Source: Blumeriella jaapii (Eukaryota; Ascomycota; Leotiomycetes; Helotiales; Drepanopezizaceae). Taken from it: a DNA stretch of 64,000 nt. Where the stretch lies: contig VWND01000066.1 of the NCBI GenBank assembly GCA_009599575.1, positions 248,001-312,000 of the forward strand, written 5' to 3'. Position 1 is the first letter of the stretch. Every line of letters starts with the position of its first letter. Positions 33,716-45,927 of the stretch are shown here, piece after piece. Position numbers and translations under genes: made by a program. The notes under the pieces were generated by a model. The model did not search any database. It was given only the letters and a program-made list of their open reading frames with translations, and had not been told where the DNA came from.

Positions 33716-36700
33716 TTTGTAGGTTGGGGTGGGACGGAGCTGTGGAGGTTGGTGTTTGCGCCTCCGAGCGTAACGCACGAAATACTGGTGCGGAGGGAAT
33801 TGAGGCCGCAATTCTACCGTCGCAAGATCGCTTTGGAGAGGTCAATGGAAGCGTGTTGGTTTCTCGACAGTGAAAGCAGAGGTGATGAACCTGTGTTGTT
33901 TTTGTCGATGCGATGGGGAGGGCGGAGGGCAGAGGGCAGAGGGCGCTTTATTACACGCGACGCGTGAAAGCTGACTAAGCTAAATGCCGTTAGCTCCTCC
34001 CGAGACAACGCGATTTCCTTACTTCACTCGAGACATTGAAACCGGAACGGCTTTTTCTCTACCTCTTCTTTACGTTAGTTTGATAAGAAGATCAATTCTG
34101 CATAGTAACTGCACTTCTTTTGGTGCGACTGATGAACAGAAAGAAACAACCAGTTCGCAAGAACTCGGCGTTTCCGAATTGTCAGAAGATCCTTAGAGAC
34201 TTGGCGGACACCTTAATCCAAGTCTTCGTATCTTTGGCTTAAGGGCAGAGATCAGTCAATTCGCGCTGATCCACAGCCTAAGAGTCTATGTAGTATATTC
34301 GTATCCTCCGAGCTTTACGTTGTCGTGTACGGAATCAAAAGGTGAGTTATAAAAGGAAAGACATTGTTATGACTCTTGAACAGGCTGCTTCTTGAATCTT
34401 TTCCGGAAAAGACGACATTCAAGAAGCATTTACGTCCTGTTTATTTAATTTCTGAACCAGGTTCTGTTCCGCATTGTGTTTCCCTATCGTCTCTTTGCTA
34501 TTGGAAGAGTCGACCCCAAGAACTACCGGAGTTATGGTTTCGAGTCACCGACAGATAGATGTAGGGATTTACACATCACCTTAGTTGAACAGTTGCAAAC
34601 GGTTGGCTTAAGACTGACTCAGATCTCTCAGCTCACACCGCTGGAAGCCTTTTTACTGCCTTGCGAAAAGATACGAGATGTCTTAAGCGTATTTGCTAGC
34701 ATCTATTTCTCGTGTTTTTCTAGGTGATTATGATTTCAAAATCATCCTCCTAGGGCCACAAAACTTGAAGCTGATATTTCTGAGGTTTAGACTGACTTCT
34801 GAATCAAAGACATAAGAAGATATACTAAGACTTGTCCATTCTTCGACATCAGAGCTGTGTTATATATAGCTTATATTAATATATTTTGGGATTCAGCAAC
34901 CTGGTTTTTTTTCCCAATCCTAGATTCTCTATCGTCAATGGGTCCCAAACATGCAATCTCGATCTGACTGTAGTCCACAAGGAATGCAGCATAAAGTAGT
35001 TCAAGAAGTTGTGATTTCGGTAACGTCACACGTCTGTCTCTTCTTGCACTTCCTTATCAATGACTAGACCGGTTGTCATCAACCTCGTCTCGCTAACAGC
35101 CTCTACTGTACTTCAAAACCTCTCCCCTGTGAGTTTTCAATACCCCATATACCTCAAGCCCACCTTACAGACATGATCGCTGCATTAGTCACTTTGCGAG
35201 ATCTACCTCATTGGGAACAAACAGTCGAGAAAAAAACAAAGTCGCCGATTGCCGAAAACGCAATTTTCAGATAGTCGACAGCAGCCGGCCTCTGGGCGGG
35301 TAAGCATTTTGAGCATCTGATGATTTCTATGTTCTATAGAAGGTGGATCTATGTTCTATAGAAGGTGGATATATACGCATAAGGAGTCTTGGTAGGCGAT
35401 GCTCAATTCTCTATCCTGGAAACTCTGTGTAATTGATAAGCTTGTCCTATGGCTTATACCAGTCAGTTTAGCATACAAATAGTCTGTCCAAGTCGCTATC
35501 ATTCCGCTCTTACTTTATCAGCAATAAGGAATAGAAGTTTAGCAACTGAAAGAACCTTCCCTCTGACTGACTGTCTAGTTAATATTGGGATGTTCACAAA
35601 GAGCAGAATTATTCGGTAATTTGGAAAATGTACATTAAAATATTATCGGTTCAAAGACACATTGGACACAGGATTCTCGGTACGTATTATCTAATCCTTT
35701 CTTAAACTTGCACTGTGTGTGGCCGGTATAAAGAAATTGGCATTAAGCAACCAATCTTTACTATCACACATTTCTTTTTATTAGTAACTCCCATATCGTG
35801 AACGGGGATATATTATTCCAGATACCAATACTATCTTAACCACCTGTTTTGCCGCCCCACATAGCCATACTCTAGACCTTCCCAGAATCGCTGTCGATCA
35901 TTAAAAAAAATCGAAAAATAAGCTACACATCAGAATCGTCTCCAGCCTTTATCAAAATAGTTCAAGAGCCAGACCTACTATTTATGAAAGCAATATTGTA
36001 AAATAAGACATTAGTCACGCTGATTACTCGCAGTATTCCTGCATCATGCTTCCCGTTCACAGCAGACGACACGCCTCGGGGCTTTCGTCTATAGCCAGAA
36101 CCGATCTATCAGCAATTCTTGTCTTATGACAAGCTTTACCGGAGGTGAAAAATATCGGTTTTGTTGTACCTTGTTTTAACTTGCAAGTCAAGACTATGCA
36201 GTCAAGAAGACATGCAACTTGATTAAATGAACCTTCAGAAATACCATTAAGGGCTGGAAAATCTCAGAGCAGAGAGAGAGAACGCCAAATTCCCCAGTAT
36301 AATAGGTACCGAAAGTCTGTAGTCTACTTGACTGAGGAGATGGTTTGGTATGAAGAGGAGAGGAAGTGGAGCTGGTGTTCCGGAGAAAGTACTTACCCAG
36401 CTTCTGTACATAGGCATTTTCGAGCGACGAAGTAAGACCACTAGTACATTTTACAAACGATCAAGTGAGCCTGTTCTGGTAAATGGATTTGAAGCTCTAC
36501 GTGGAAAAGTTTCCGATCGACTCCGGTCAGTAGCTAAGAAATTTGCCAAAGTTGAGGTTCAACATCCGGGGATCCTATTGAAGATCAGAGCAAGATGCAA
36601 CAGCAACAACAAGGTCCTATTTTGGCGGCCCTCCGCTGCGCTTTAGGGCCATGGACTTCGCGTTGCTTCGGCTGTAGTAAGTCCCTCATAGCTGTGTTTT

Positions 36701-37209
36701 TACTCGGGCCGTTCATGTGCCAGGATCTTGATCGTTTAACGACTTCCACGGAAGATGGCCTGGCATTTTTTAGATTTGTCCTTGGTTCGTTCAAGGGCCG
36801 AGCATGATTCGCGAGTGCATTGTCCCCGATCTGGTTCGGATCTTGGTACGATGAGCAACAAACCTGCATGCTGTCTGTGTAAAGTCTCGGATGAATTTGA
36901 ATAGGTAAATCGAGCATACGTGAATAGATGGCACACAGAAATGGAGCACCCAAAAGGAAATATACTGGCTCGACTTCGGAGTTTCAAGGCCCAGTCACAT
37001 GATATTATGTAAGCCATCGGTTGCTGCCTGACGTCTTTGCCTGACCTTATACTGAGTGGGAAATTTTATACAACGCGACTTTTGCACCAGACGCGTTTCC
37101 GAGAGAAGAGGTTCATGACAACGTCTCATACTGATCCTCTAGCCCTCAGATTACCCAGGGAAGCTTTCAAATCATTTCTGCCGTCTCTGGAGGCTTTTGA
37201 ATCCCTCCA
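33716..37209. other. AT-rich gene-free block
   Basis: About 3.5 kb. The first 250 bases are the HP1 promoter and the last 200 the CCT5 promoter. From about 34,200 to 36,400 the base composition falls clearly towards AT (for example TTATATATAGCTTATATTAA near 34,860), and stops occur in all frames. An imperfect direct duplication of ATGTTCTATAGAAGGTGGAT lies at 35,329-35,370. No transposase or repeat terminus was recognised. It resembles decayed repeat DNA, but its origin is not shown. Confidence 0.55.
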
Positions 37210-39061
37210 ATGGCTATGAGTACGTCCAACCCGGTGTTTACTATCATCAAATTTCTCCAGCTAACCTTTGCCTTGCAGATATTGATATGTCGCAGGGTAT
37301 GCTATTCCCAGAAGCGCTGAGTGCGTCTGCTGACAGACTGTAGCTTCTGTCGTAAAAGACGAGCAAGGCAGACCATTCATTGTCGTTAGAGAGTGAGGAG
37401 CTTGCTTCCCCAGCTGGACCGCAGCTGCTGATATGCCACAGTCAAGGAAAGAAGAAGAGAGTACATGGTACCGAAGCCGTCAAGTCACACATAATCGCCG
37501 CAAGAACAGTAGCCAACATTGTGAAAACCTCCCTCGGCCCCCGTGGACTTGACAAAATCCTGATCTCGCCCGATGGAGACATCACAGTTACGAACGATGG
37601 CGCTACGATTTTAGGTCAAATGGAGATCCAGAACCACGTAGCAAAGCTTCTCGTTGAGCTCTCGAAATCCCAGGACGACGAGATTGGTGACGGTACGACT
37701 GGTGTCGTGGTTCTGGCAGGAGCGTTATTAGAACAGGCTGCAGAGCTCATTGACAAGGGAATCCACCCCATCCGGATAGCAGATGGGTACGACCAAGCCT
37801 GCGATATTGCCGTTGCGGAGCTGGATCGGATCGCCGACGTCATCGAGTTCACAAAGACACACAAGGAGAACTTGTTTAAGGTTGCGAGGACGAGTTTGGG
37901 AAGCAAGATCGTGTCCAAGGCGCACGACCAGTTTGCCAACATTGCTGTGGACGCCATTCTGTCTGTTGCGGATCTAGAGCGCAAGGATGTGGATTTTGAT
38001 CTGATCAAGGTTGATGGCAAGGTTGGAGGATCGCTCGAGGACTCACTACTGGTCCAAGGTGTTATTGTTGACAAGGACTTCTCACACCCACAGATGCCTT
38101 CTGAGGTTCGCGATGCCAAGATTGCGATTTTGACATGCGCATTTGAGCCCCCGAAGCCCAAGACAAAGCACAAGCTGGACATCACGAGTGTAGAGGAGTT
38201 CAAGAAGTTGCAGACGTACGAGAAGGACAAGTTTGCGGAGATGATTGATCAGATCAAGGAGACTGGTGCCAATCTGGTCATCTGCCAATGGGGTTTCGAT
38301 GATGAGGCAAATCACCTGCTGTTACAGAACCACCTCCCGGCCGTCAGATGGGTTGGAGGGCCTGAAATCGAATTGATTGCGATTGCCACGAATGGTAGAA
38401 TAGTACCGAGATTCGAGGACTTGTCTGCTGCGAAGCTTGGACAAGCCGGTATCGTACGAGAAATGACCTTTGGCACGACGAGAGAAAAGATGTTGGTGAT
38501 TGAGGAGTGTGCAAACACCAGAGCAGTCACAGTCTTTGTCCGGGGAAGCAATAAGATGGTGGGTCCAGGTCAGTTGGTAGACGAGATCATATGCTAAGTA
38601 ACCCCTAGATTATCGATGAAGCCAAGCGCTCCCTCCACGACGCTCTCTGTGTTGTGCGCAACCTTGTCCGAGACAATCGTGTCGTGTACGGAGGAGGAGC
38701 TGCCGAAATTGCCTGCTCCCTCGCCGTCGAAGACGCAGCGGTCAAGTCCCCCGGCCTCGAGCAATACGCTATGCGCGCTTTCGCCGATGCCCTCGACGCC
38801 GTGCCCATGGCTCTCGCCGAGAATTCCGGTCTCTCCCCCATCGAAACCCTGGCCAGCATCAAGAGTCGTCAAGTCACGGAGAAGAACAGCAGATTGGGCG
38901 TTGACTGTATGCAGACCGGCAGCAACGACATGCGGGATGCGTTCGTTATTGACCCACTGATTGGAAAGAGGCAGCAGTTGATGCTGGCCACGCAGCTTTG
39001 TCGCATGGTGTTGAAGGTCAACAATGTCATTATTGCGGGTAGCGACGAGAACGAGTTCTAG
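37210..39061 (+). CDS. CCT5: Chaperonin TRiC/CCT subunit epsilon
   Basis: Five exons: 37210-37219, 37279-37296, 37344-37392, 37442-38558, 38609-39061; 548 residues. Three tiny first exons (10, 18 and 49 nt) are needed to rebuild the conserved start [20 protein letters not shown] and IVVRDQGKKKR. Group II chaperonin signatures: [30 protein letters not shown] (ATP binding), and [10 protein letters not shown], with the catalytic Asp in the C-terminal equatorial half. CCT folds actin, tubulin and WD40 proteins in the cytosol. The match to CCT5 over other subunits rests on the N-terminus and on [14 protein letters not shown]. The start ATG is supported by exon phase and family fit. Confidence 0.95.
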
Positions 39062-39874
39062 AGAGCGCTGTACCATAGACGTTGTCTCGTAGACCGGGGG
39101 CATACATTTTTGATGTGTACCTCGAATCTCACACGGTAGGAGATGGTGTCTTATGCTTTACCATGCAATCGCGAGTGAAATTCTGTGTCTTGTGACGTTG
39201 TTGTTCATTCATGCCTTGCGCTCCATTGCTTTGCCTGCTTTGCCTTCTTTGCCCTGCGCTGTCTTTGCCAACGTTGCTCTGGATGCTTCATGCTTGCTTT
39301 CGAGCAAGATCACTGAAGAAAACCCGGATTTCCCCCCAATCAAGCCTGGCAAAACGCCCTCTTCGCTTCTCTTGCCGGCAAACAATTCGACCTTCATCCT
39401 TACTCTCGTCCTGTTGTGTTGTCGTCGGCCGGCAAACATTCTCGCCTCGAGATTCTCTTCCCATTGTCGTCGGCAGTGCAGGGGTGCTAGCTCGATCGCT
39501 AACTACAGCATAAGTCTCGCGTTCATCCTCCCTTTCCTTTCAACCCCTTCCTCCACCAACTTCTACTTCTTCCGCAACACTTTTCGACATTCTGCTGCCT
39601 CATACCACCCACCACCCAGGCTCCTTGCATACAAACCATTGGATACGCAGTTCGTCGCACCTCCATCCTTCCTCGTTCTGGTCCCGATATCCTCACGGTC
39701 TTTGTGTTTGGCATACCTAGCCACCCATCTGCATCTTTCGTCGCGGTTGAGTTCGATTTCACACACTCGATTCCACCTATTGAACAGCTTTCACTTCAAG
39801 TAAGTCCTCCTTCTTTCTCACAAGATTCTCGTTGACCTCAAGTCATAGCTTCGTCGGGCCTTGTGGTCACCATC
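39062..39874. promoter_or_regulatory. CCT5 3' flank and promoter/5' leader of CCCH gene
   Basis: The pyrimidine-rich stretch from 39,490 to 39,800 looks like a leader. GTAAGTCC at 39,800 and CATAG at 39,848 could bound a 49-nt leader intron just upstream of the start. Confidence 0.5.
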
Positions 39875-42264
39875 ATGATGTCAGATCACCATATTCCCCA
39901 GCAGCCATGCCAGGACTATGTCAATGGTCGTGGGTGCCGGCGCGAGAAACAGGGCCATTGCCCCGATGTCCACGTCTACTACATGCGCGCGGCTTGGTTC
40001 GCTCAGAACGATGCTCAGGTCAACAAGGCTCGAAAGCTCAGACTCGATGCTCAGAAGAATGCTCGGCGCGTCAAGAAGCAAACTGTCGAGTCCAATTCCT
40101 CCGAGGCTGCCGCCGTCATCAACATCGCCGGCATGGTTCAATCCGCCAATTCTGATTATATTCCTCCCCATCTACGCTCTGCCAATGCACCTTCCCAGGC
40201 CAATCCTGTCCATTACGTTCCTCCCCATCTTCGCTATGCCAATGCGATTTCCCAGGTCGAGGCTGCTCCTGTTAAGAATGGTATGTACGCAGCGGATCCC
40301 AAATACACGAAGAGAATTCGGGGGGGGGGATGGCGAGGCATGCGATTGAGGACCTTTCAAAAATCACAAGTTAACATCACATTTTAGTCTCCAATGCCGC
40401 CATCCTCGTCACCAACAGCATTACAAACGTTGGGTCTGCCATTGCTAATGCTGTTGTTTACACTCCACCCCATCTCCGCTTTGCCGGTCCACCTACTCAG
40501 GTCGAGAACGCTTCTATCGAGGTTCATCAAGCCCATGCTGGTGCAGCCAAGAACGGTACGTCTATTCCCAGGTCCATGAACATGCGCGCAAAATTAGAAC
40601 GCTCGCAAACCACTTGAGAGCAAAAACTAACTTACTAACCACAGAAATCAAGCCACATCTCGCAGGGGATACCAAGAGCATCTCCATCATTCTACCTGAG
40701 GCTACCCACTTCAACTCGGGTCTTGCATCGACTCTTTCCCCGTTCGTTCGTCTGAAAAACATGCCTGTCGAGAATGGTACGTACACCACGATTGGCTTGT
40801 CCATGATGACTAACAGGAGCACGAATCCTGCAAAGGAAATACCTCATGCTGACTTCTAAACCTCTAGAAACCAAGGCGCCCGCTCCGGTTGAGGATACCA
40901 AGACTATCGTCATCAACCTCCTCAAGCCCGCCGGATCTAAGTCGGAGCCTAACGGGGTTCCTGCCGTCTCTGGACAGGCTGTCAAACTCCACGCTTTCAC
41001 TCCCCCTCCATCAGTGTCCGAAAAAGATGGCGGCAACGTCAAGAACGCTGGCGCCTCGGTATGCCCTACCCCTCCAGCCTCGCCAGAGTCTGTCAAAACG
41101 CCTAGCGACGTCCACTGCCGCGATTTTCTCCAGCCCATGCGTCGTTGCAGAAGAGGAGTTCAGTGTCCTTACCTTCATGACAACAACGAGCAGGATAGAG
41201 TCTACGGTGCACTGAGGGCAGAATCGCGAGCTAGACTGCGACAAATGCACAAAGAAGCAGAGGCAGATACGACGATGAGAGAGATGCAAGAACTTCTTGC
41301 TGGACCTGATGATCGTATCATCTTCGGCGCCAAGGGCGAGATTGTTACGGCCGCTACCCTCGCCCAGATTGCTCCTACTGACGTCTTGAACGCACCCGTT
41401 CTGAGAAAGGTTGACTTCAACAGCGCTCAAGAATGGGCTAACGATCATCTCCGCATCCCCGGGACGCAGCTCGCTTACGCAAAGGCCATCCAACCTTTCA
41501 TCGCTGACAACCGTTTGGCTGAAATTCCCTACGAAATGCTCAGAGGAGACAAGAACCGGCCCAAGAAGGCCGTTGGAGTCTTCGAGGTCTTCCCCCAACT
41601 GCCCGGTGAACTTCGCAACAAAATCTGGGCCCACGCCGCCGAGGATCAAGCCAACGAGATCCGCCAAGTCCGTGTCGAGCTGAAATATAACGACGCGCAC
41701 TGGTCATCACGCATGGCTCCTCGCATCCTATGCCGAACTCCCATTCCTGCTCTCCTGGCTACGAGCCGCGACGCTCGTGCCATCAGTCTGCCCTACTACG
41801 AGGCGACCTTCATCACAAACAACCCGTACACCTCCCACACCCTCTTCAATTACGCCAGCGATCGCGTGTTCATCAACAGCCGTGGCCCCTCCGACTTTGA
41901 GAACTTCGGCAAATGCCTTGGTCCTGCCGGCCGCAAGCGCATCCAGCACATGGCTCTCACCGTCAAGGAGCTCCAGCGCAGCCCCAACTTGATCGAGCGC
42001 TTGAGCAAGAACTACCGTGACCTGGCCAGCCTTGAACTGATCGCTGGTGATAGCCCCCGGGATGCGAGGTACGTCCGCGAGGCCAGCGTCGAGAGCGTCA
42101 CTAGCAAGTTCATCGCCCACAAGAACACCCTACCTGTCGGTCTTCGGGGTTGCGTTCCCAAGATCAGCGTCGAGATCGTGTCTGCTCTCCTGGCGAAGAA
42201 GTGGGGCATCGATAAGCTGGAGGGCTCGCAATATCGTCCAGGCCCAGTCCGCAGAGCTTACTAG
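39875..42264 (+). CDS. CCCH zinc-finger protein with C-terminal 2EXR-like domain
   Basis: Four exons: 39875-40280, 40388-40555, 40645-40776, 40868-42264; 700 residues. A first C3H1 finger lies at residues 12-33 (CQDYVNGRGC, CPDVH) and a second at about 320-342 (CRDFLQPMRRC, CPYLHD). Such fingers bind RNA. Between them three copies of a PPHLR-S/Y/F-A motif (YIPPHLRSANAPSQ, YVPPHLRYANAISQ, YTPPHLRFAGPPTQ) occur, two in exon 1 and one in exon 2. All three introns are phase 1, and every exon ends in Asn-G (AAT/AAC G), suggesting exon duplication. The C-terminal half has VFPQLPGELRNKIWAHAAED and LLATSRDARAISLPYY, typical of the fungal 2EXR family. The function is unknown; an RNA-related role is inferred from the fingers only. 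Confidence 0.85.
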
Positions 42265-43128
42265 GTGTGCCTCCCTTGTGGTGGACGGCTTTCTGACCTG
42301 CCTAAGCTTGCAAGATCTTCCGCTGCGGAGTGGCATGTTTACCTGTGGTGGTGGATCTTTGGTCTACCCCGTGCAAGCTTGCGAGAAGTTTTTCTTTTCC
42401 TTCCGAGTTTCTACATTGCTGAAGTGGCGATCTTCGCATGATACTTTCCACATCTTCACTAGGCATCTCTCCTCTTTGCAGAGTTGATGGCCAAAGTGTC
42501 GTACATGTACCTTTTGTATTTGTTCTTCTCCTCGCGGAGTGGGCTGGCTAGATTTTTCTCGATGAAATGAAAGTGATTGTGAGTGTGACTGTGACTGTGA
42601 CTGACTGTTCTTGATGTTGATGATGATTCATGGGGTTTTTGGCCCGTGGAGATTTGGCTCTTGATTGATCTGTAGAAAGATGCAAAGCGTGCTTTTTGCA
42701 AAATCCAACCCGACCAGGAGGGAAAATCAAGTTCCTGATAAAGCAAAAACCAAGTCATCCAAGAAGTGACGTGCAATGCAACGCGTGACTCTTCGCCGTT
42801 GTATATATCTACAGAGGATTTGCGATGTTATTTACACAACCCACGCCATCTATCCGGTCCCAGCAGCCAGCCGTCAAGACCTATCCAGGCTATGTACAGG
42901 CCCCATTCCGTACCCGGCCCAGGAAGTCAAAATCCCTCTTCAGCATCCGCCCACAGCATTGACCGCCGCGAGGAGGATGTGGTATTAATGTATGCGCCTG
43001 GAGCGCATTGCGTCGAACCGACCCTGTCTGTTGATCTGCCGGCCGGCTTACCTGCAGGCTAGAGCCAGCCGTCTGGTAGAAATTTCGCACTGAAAGCGTT
43101 CCCTCCAGCGGCACCACGAGCGGCGTGT
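42265..43128. other. Intergenic region between convergent CCCH and glycosyltransferase genes
   Basis: About 860 bases, no gene seen. It contains a short GTGACTGTGACTGTGACTGACTG repeat around 42,585. Confidence 0.5.
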
Positions 43129-45020
43129 TCACGGATACTCCCACGAGACCTCATACTCCGGTAGACTAGGACCGTCCCACTTCTCCCCGTAAGGATTCAT
43201 GCGGCCGTGCGAGAAGAAGCCGTCGTGCGCGCGTTGAATAACGTTCAGCCAGGATGAAGGCTCGGGATTCTTGAGCCACTTGATTCCTCGTTAGCTTGCT
43301 TGTATCTACTACCAGGGCAGGCGGGTCAACACATACCTGATTGTGAATATGGTACGTCCACGCCCCGCGGAAGAAATTCTCCATCGTGCGGTTCGTGGGC
43401 GGATATGGGTCGTCCTCATATCTGTACTCAGCCTTCCTCAACACCTCACGGTCATAAGCGAGATCTTCGGCGTTCGCAGGTGCAACGGCTCGCTGTTCCA
43501 CGTGTCTGATCTCCCAGGGGTGGTGAACACTGCTCTTGGCCGAGTCCAGCTTCAACTGCGGTCCGTCGTACGTCTTCCACTCGTCGTTCAATGGGAAAGC
43601 GTTTCTGCCCTTGAAGACCTGGGCGTAGTCGTGGATGCACGGAACGGTGCATTTGCCAAGTCTGCCCCGGTTGAATTCGGTCCAGATGGGATCAAAGGCG
43701 GCCGTCTCGAGCATGTGAAATTCTCGGTTGCGGTGGTCCTTGACGGCCATGACTCCGATGACGCGCGGGTGGAAGTTGAGGCCCATCCGAACGCCGCCGC
43801 GGAGCAGGTAGGAGGAGAGCGACGAGTTGGCGGACAGAGACATGACCGCGGTGTTGTAGTCTCCGGGACTGGGATGCCCTCCCCACCGCTCAGCAAACGA
43901 GTGGTCGTCCCCGATCAACAAGGGCCGCATATCCCTCAACATGATCACATCCATGTCAAAGTAGGCCCCGCCGTACTGGTGCAGCACCACGAACCTGACG
44001 GCATCCGAGACGGCCACGGGCAGGAAGGTCATCTGCTTCTCGGTCAGGACCAGCCACTCCTGGCCATGCGCGTCGCGGATGAGCCCGTCGGCGACCCGGG
44101 TCTCGTTCTTCGAATTCGGCTTCCCAGGCGATTTGTAGTAGCCCACGCCGTCCGTGTTATCGCCCTTCGGGAGCGGGATCCGGGAAGGGAACTTCCACGT
44201 CTTCAACACTATGTCCCCTCGCGCGACGAGGGGGAGGAACTTCGCGAACAGCGGATCATGGTCCCGCATCTTGTCCACGGCGTCAGGATCCCGATCGCCA
44301 TCCAACCACAAGTACAGCCGGGCACAGGGGATGTTCTGCGTGTGAAAGTGGCTCTTGATGAACAATTCGACTCTCCACGTGGCCGGGCCGGTCCAGTACA
44401 CGTGGTAAGGCACGACGGGGCCGTTACATCGTCCCGGGCTGTCCTTCGTCGCCGTCTTATAGCGTGGATATGTATCACGTGTGTTGTCTGCCCCATCCGC
44501 ATCGAGGTACTCTGCGTGCCTCGGTGACTGTTCGCTGGCACGGTCTCCCTTCTCGGGTTTGTAGAAATACTCCTTCTCGCCCTCGTCCAGGTACTTGAGA
44601 CAATCATAGACATACGGCATCTTCTCCGTCTGCTCGTACGAGCCTCGGCACTCCTCCACCAACTTGGTCAGGTTCGCAAGCATGTCGACATGCGGCCGCT
44701 CGCCCCGGTAGTTGTCTCGCGGGACGACCAGGCTCTCGGGGCGATTGAACCAGTTCGCATGAGCATCGATCTTCTTCACGATGGCGAGGTTGCTGGACGG
44801 GTCTGGGAGGTCGCTGTGGGCTGAGGGGGAGGAGGAGGAAGAAGAGGAAGAGCCGACGGGATGTGATAGCGGGTCCTTGTAGCGGTCCTTGGGCGTCGAC
44901 GGCACCGTGTCCTCCTGATAGACGGTCACCAGCAGGTAAAGGAAGCCATAGAGGGCCGCCGCGGTCAGCACGCTCTGCACGACGCTGTAGCAGCTCCTCG
45001 CAGCTCTTCTTCTTGGCCAT
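43129..45020 (-). CDS. DXD-motif glycosyltransferase (GT32-like), type II membrane protein; start uncertain
   Basis: The main exon is 45020 (or 44980) down to 43337, the last exon 43278-43129, adding WLKNPEPSSWLNV to ...PYGEKWDGPSLPEYE. The catalytic core has the nucleotide-sugar motif HQYGGAYFDMDVIMLRDMRP, with DMD as the metal-binding DXD. The N-terminus is a single membrane anchor (SVVQSVLTAAALYGFLYLLV) after an Arg-rich stretch, as in Golgi type II enzymes, followed by a Ser-rich stem. The good ATG at 45018-45020 is one frame off; skipping one G there gives MPRRRAARSCYSVV and a 610-residue protein. Without that, the frame has no suitable ATG near the anchor. Likely role: mannose or related sugar transfer in the Golgi. 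The donor and acceptor are unknown. Confidence 0.82.
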
Positions 45021-45927
45021 ATCTGCGGCGGTGGAACGTGTCGTTCGCACGTACCGGTCGTGAAAGGATGGATGGATGCTACGGAAGCTCGTCCGCCATG
45101 GATCGATGATATGATCTCCTCACGCTGGGAAGTGAATCGGATGGAGCCGAGTCAGGAGCCGAGTCAGGAGGAGAGTCGAGGAGCCGAGTCAGGAGAGTCG
45201 AGGAGGAGAGTCGGGGAGAGTTGGGAAGAGTCGGGGAGAGTTGGGGAGAGTCAAGGAGAGTCGAGAAGCGTAGAGGAGAGTTGAAGAGAGTCGAAAAGAT
45301 TAGAGCAGCGTCGAGGGGTGAAGGGTCAAGGGTGAAGCTGCAACCGGTGTGGCGTGGAAGTAATTATTGGGAAAAGGAAATATCGCGATCGTGAGTGTGA
45401 TGAAGCCGCAAAGGAGTGTCGCGGGTCAAGAGACCATGAGGTCTTGTAAGGAAGTATATACTTGGGAAAGTCGACAAGAAACAAAAGAAAGAAAGAAGGT
45501 GCGAAGACGTCGCTGCAGATCTGGAGGTTGAAGTTTCGACGATTCGACGATTCGACGTTTCGAAGTTCGACCGGCTGCTGACACAGCAAGCCTCCACGGA
45601 CCGTCTTTTGTCCGAGACGAGCAGTCACGGGACTCGAGCGAGGAAGTATTTAGCAGAGTATTCACAGTGCAAACAGAACATCAGAAGGAAATACTTACTG
45701 TGTATTGTACTGTAAAGAACCGTGTGCGAGGACACAGCTAAACAAAAACTCAACCGCTTTTTGGCCACAACCTTTCCTGCGTTTCTTCTATTTCTTCTTC
45801 TATCTCTTCTTCTTCTCTCTCTTCTTCTTCTCTCCTCTTCTCCTCTCTCCTCTTCTTCTCTCTCCTCTTCTGTCCTCCTCCTTCAATAGCATCGCTCGAT
45901 TCGCCTTGATTCTCGGCCTGAATAGGC
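45021..45927. other. Divergent promoter region with GAGTC repeats
   Basis: No gene. 45,140-45,310 is an imperfect purine-rich array of GAGAGTCGAGGA/GAGCCGAGTCAG units. 45,780-45,880 is a TTCTTCTCTC pyrimidine tract just upstream of the hydrolase-like gene. Confidence 0.55.

Noticed and set aside
43343..44527. 394-codon plus-strand frame
   Set aside because: Antisense shadow of the glycosyltransferase, which has a clear DXD core on the other strand.
44980..44980. GTG at 44980 as glycosyltransferase start
   Set aside because: Non-ATG starts are unlikely in fungal nuclear genes and would cut the anchor; a frame error near 45,017 is a better explanation.
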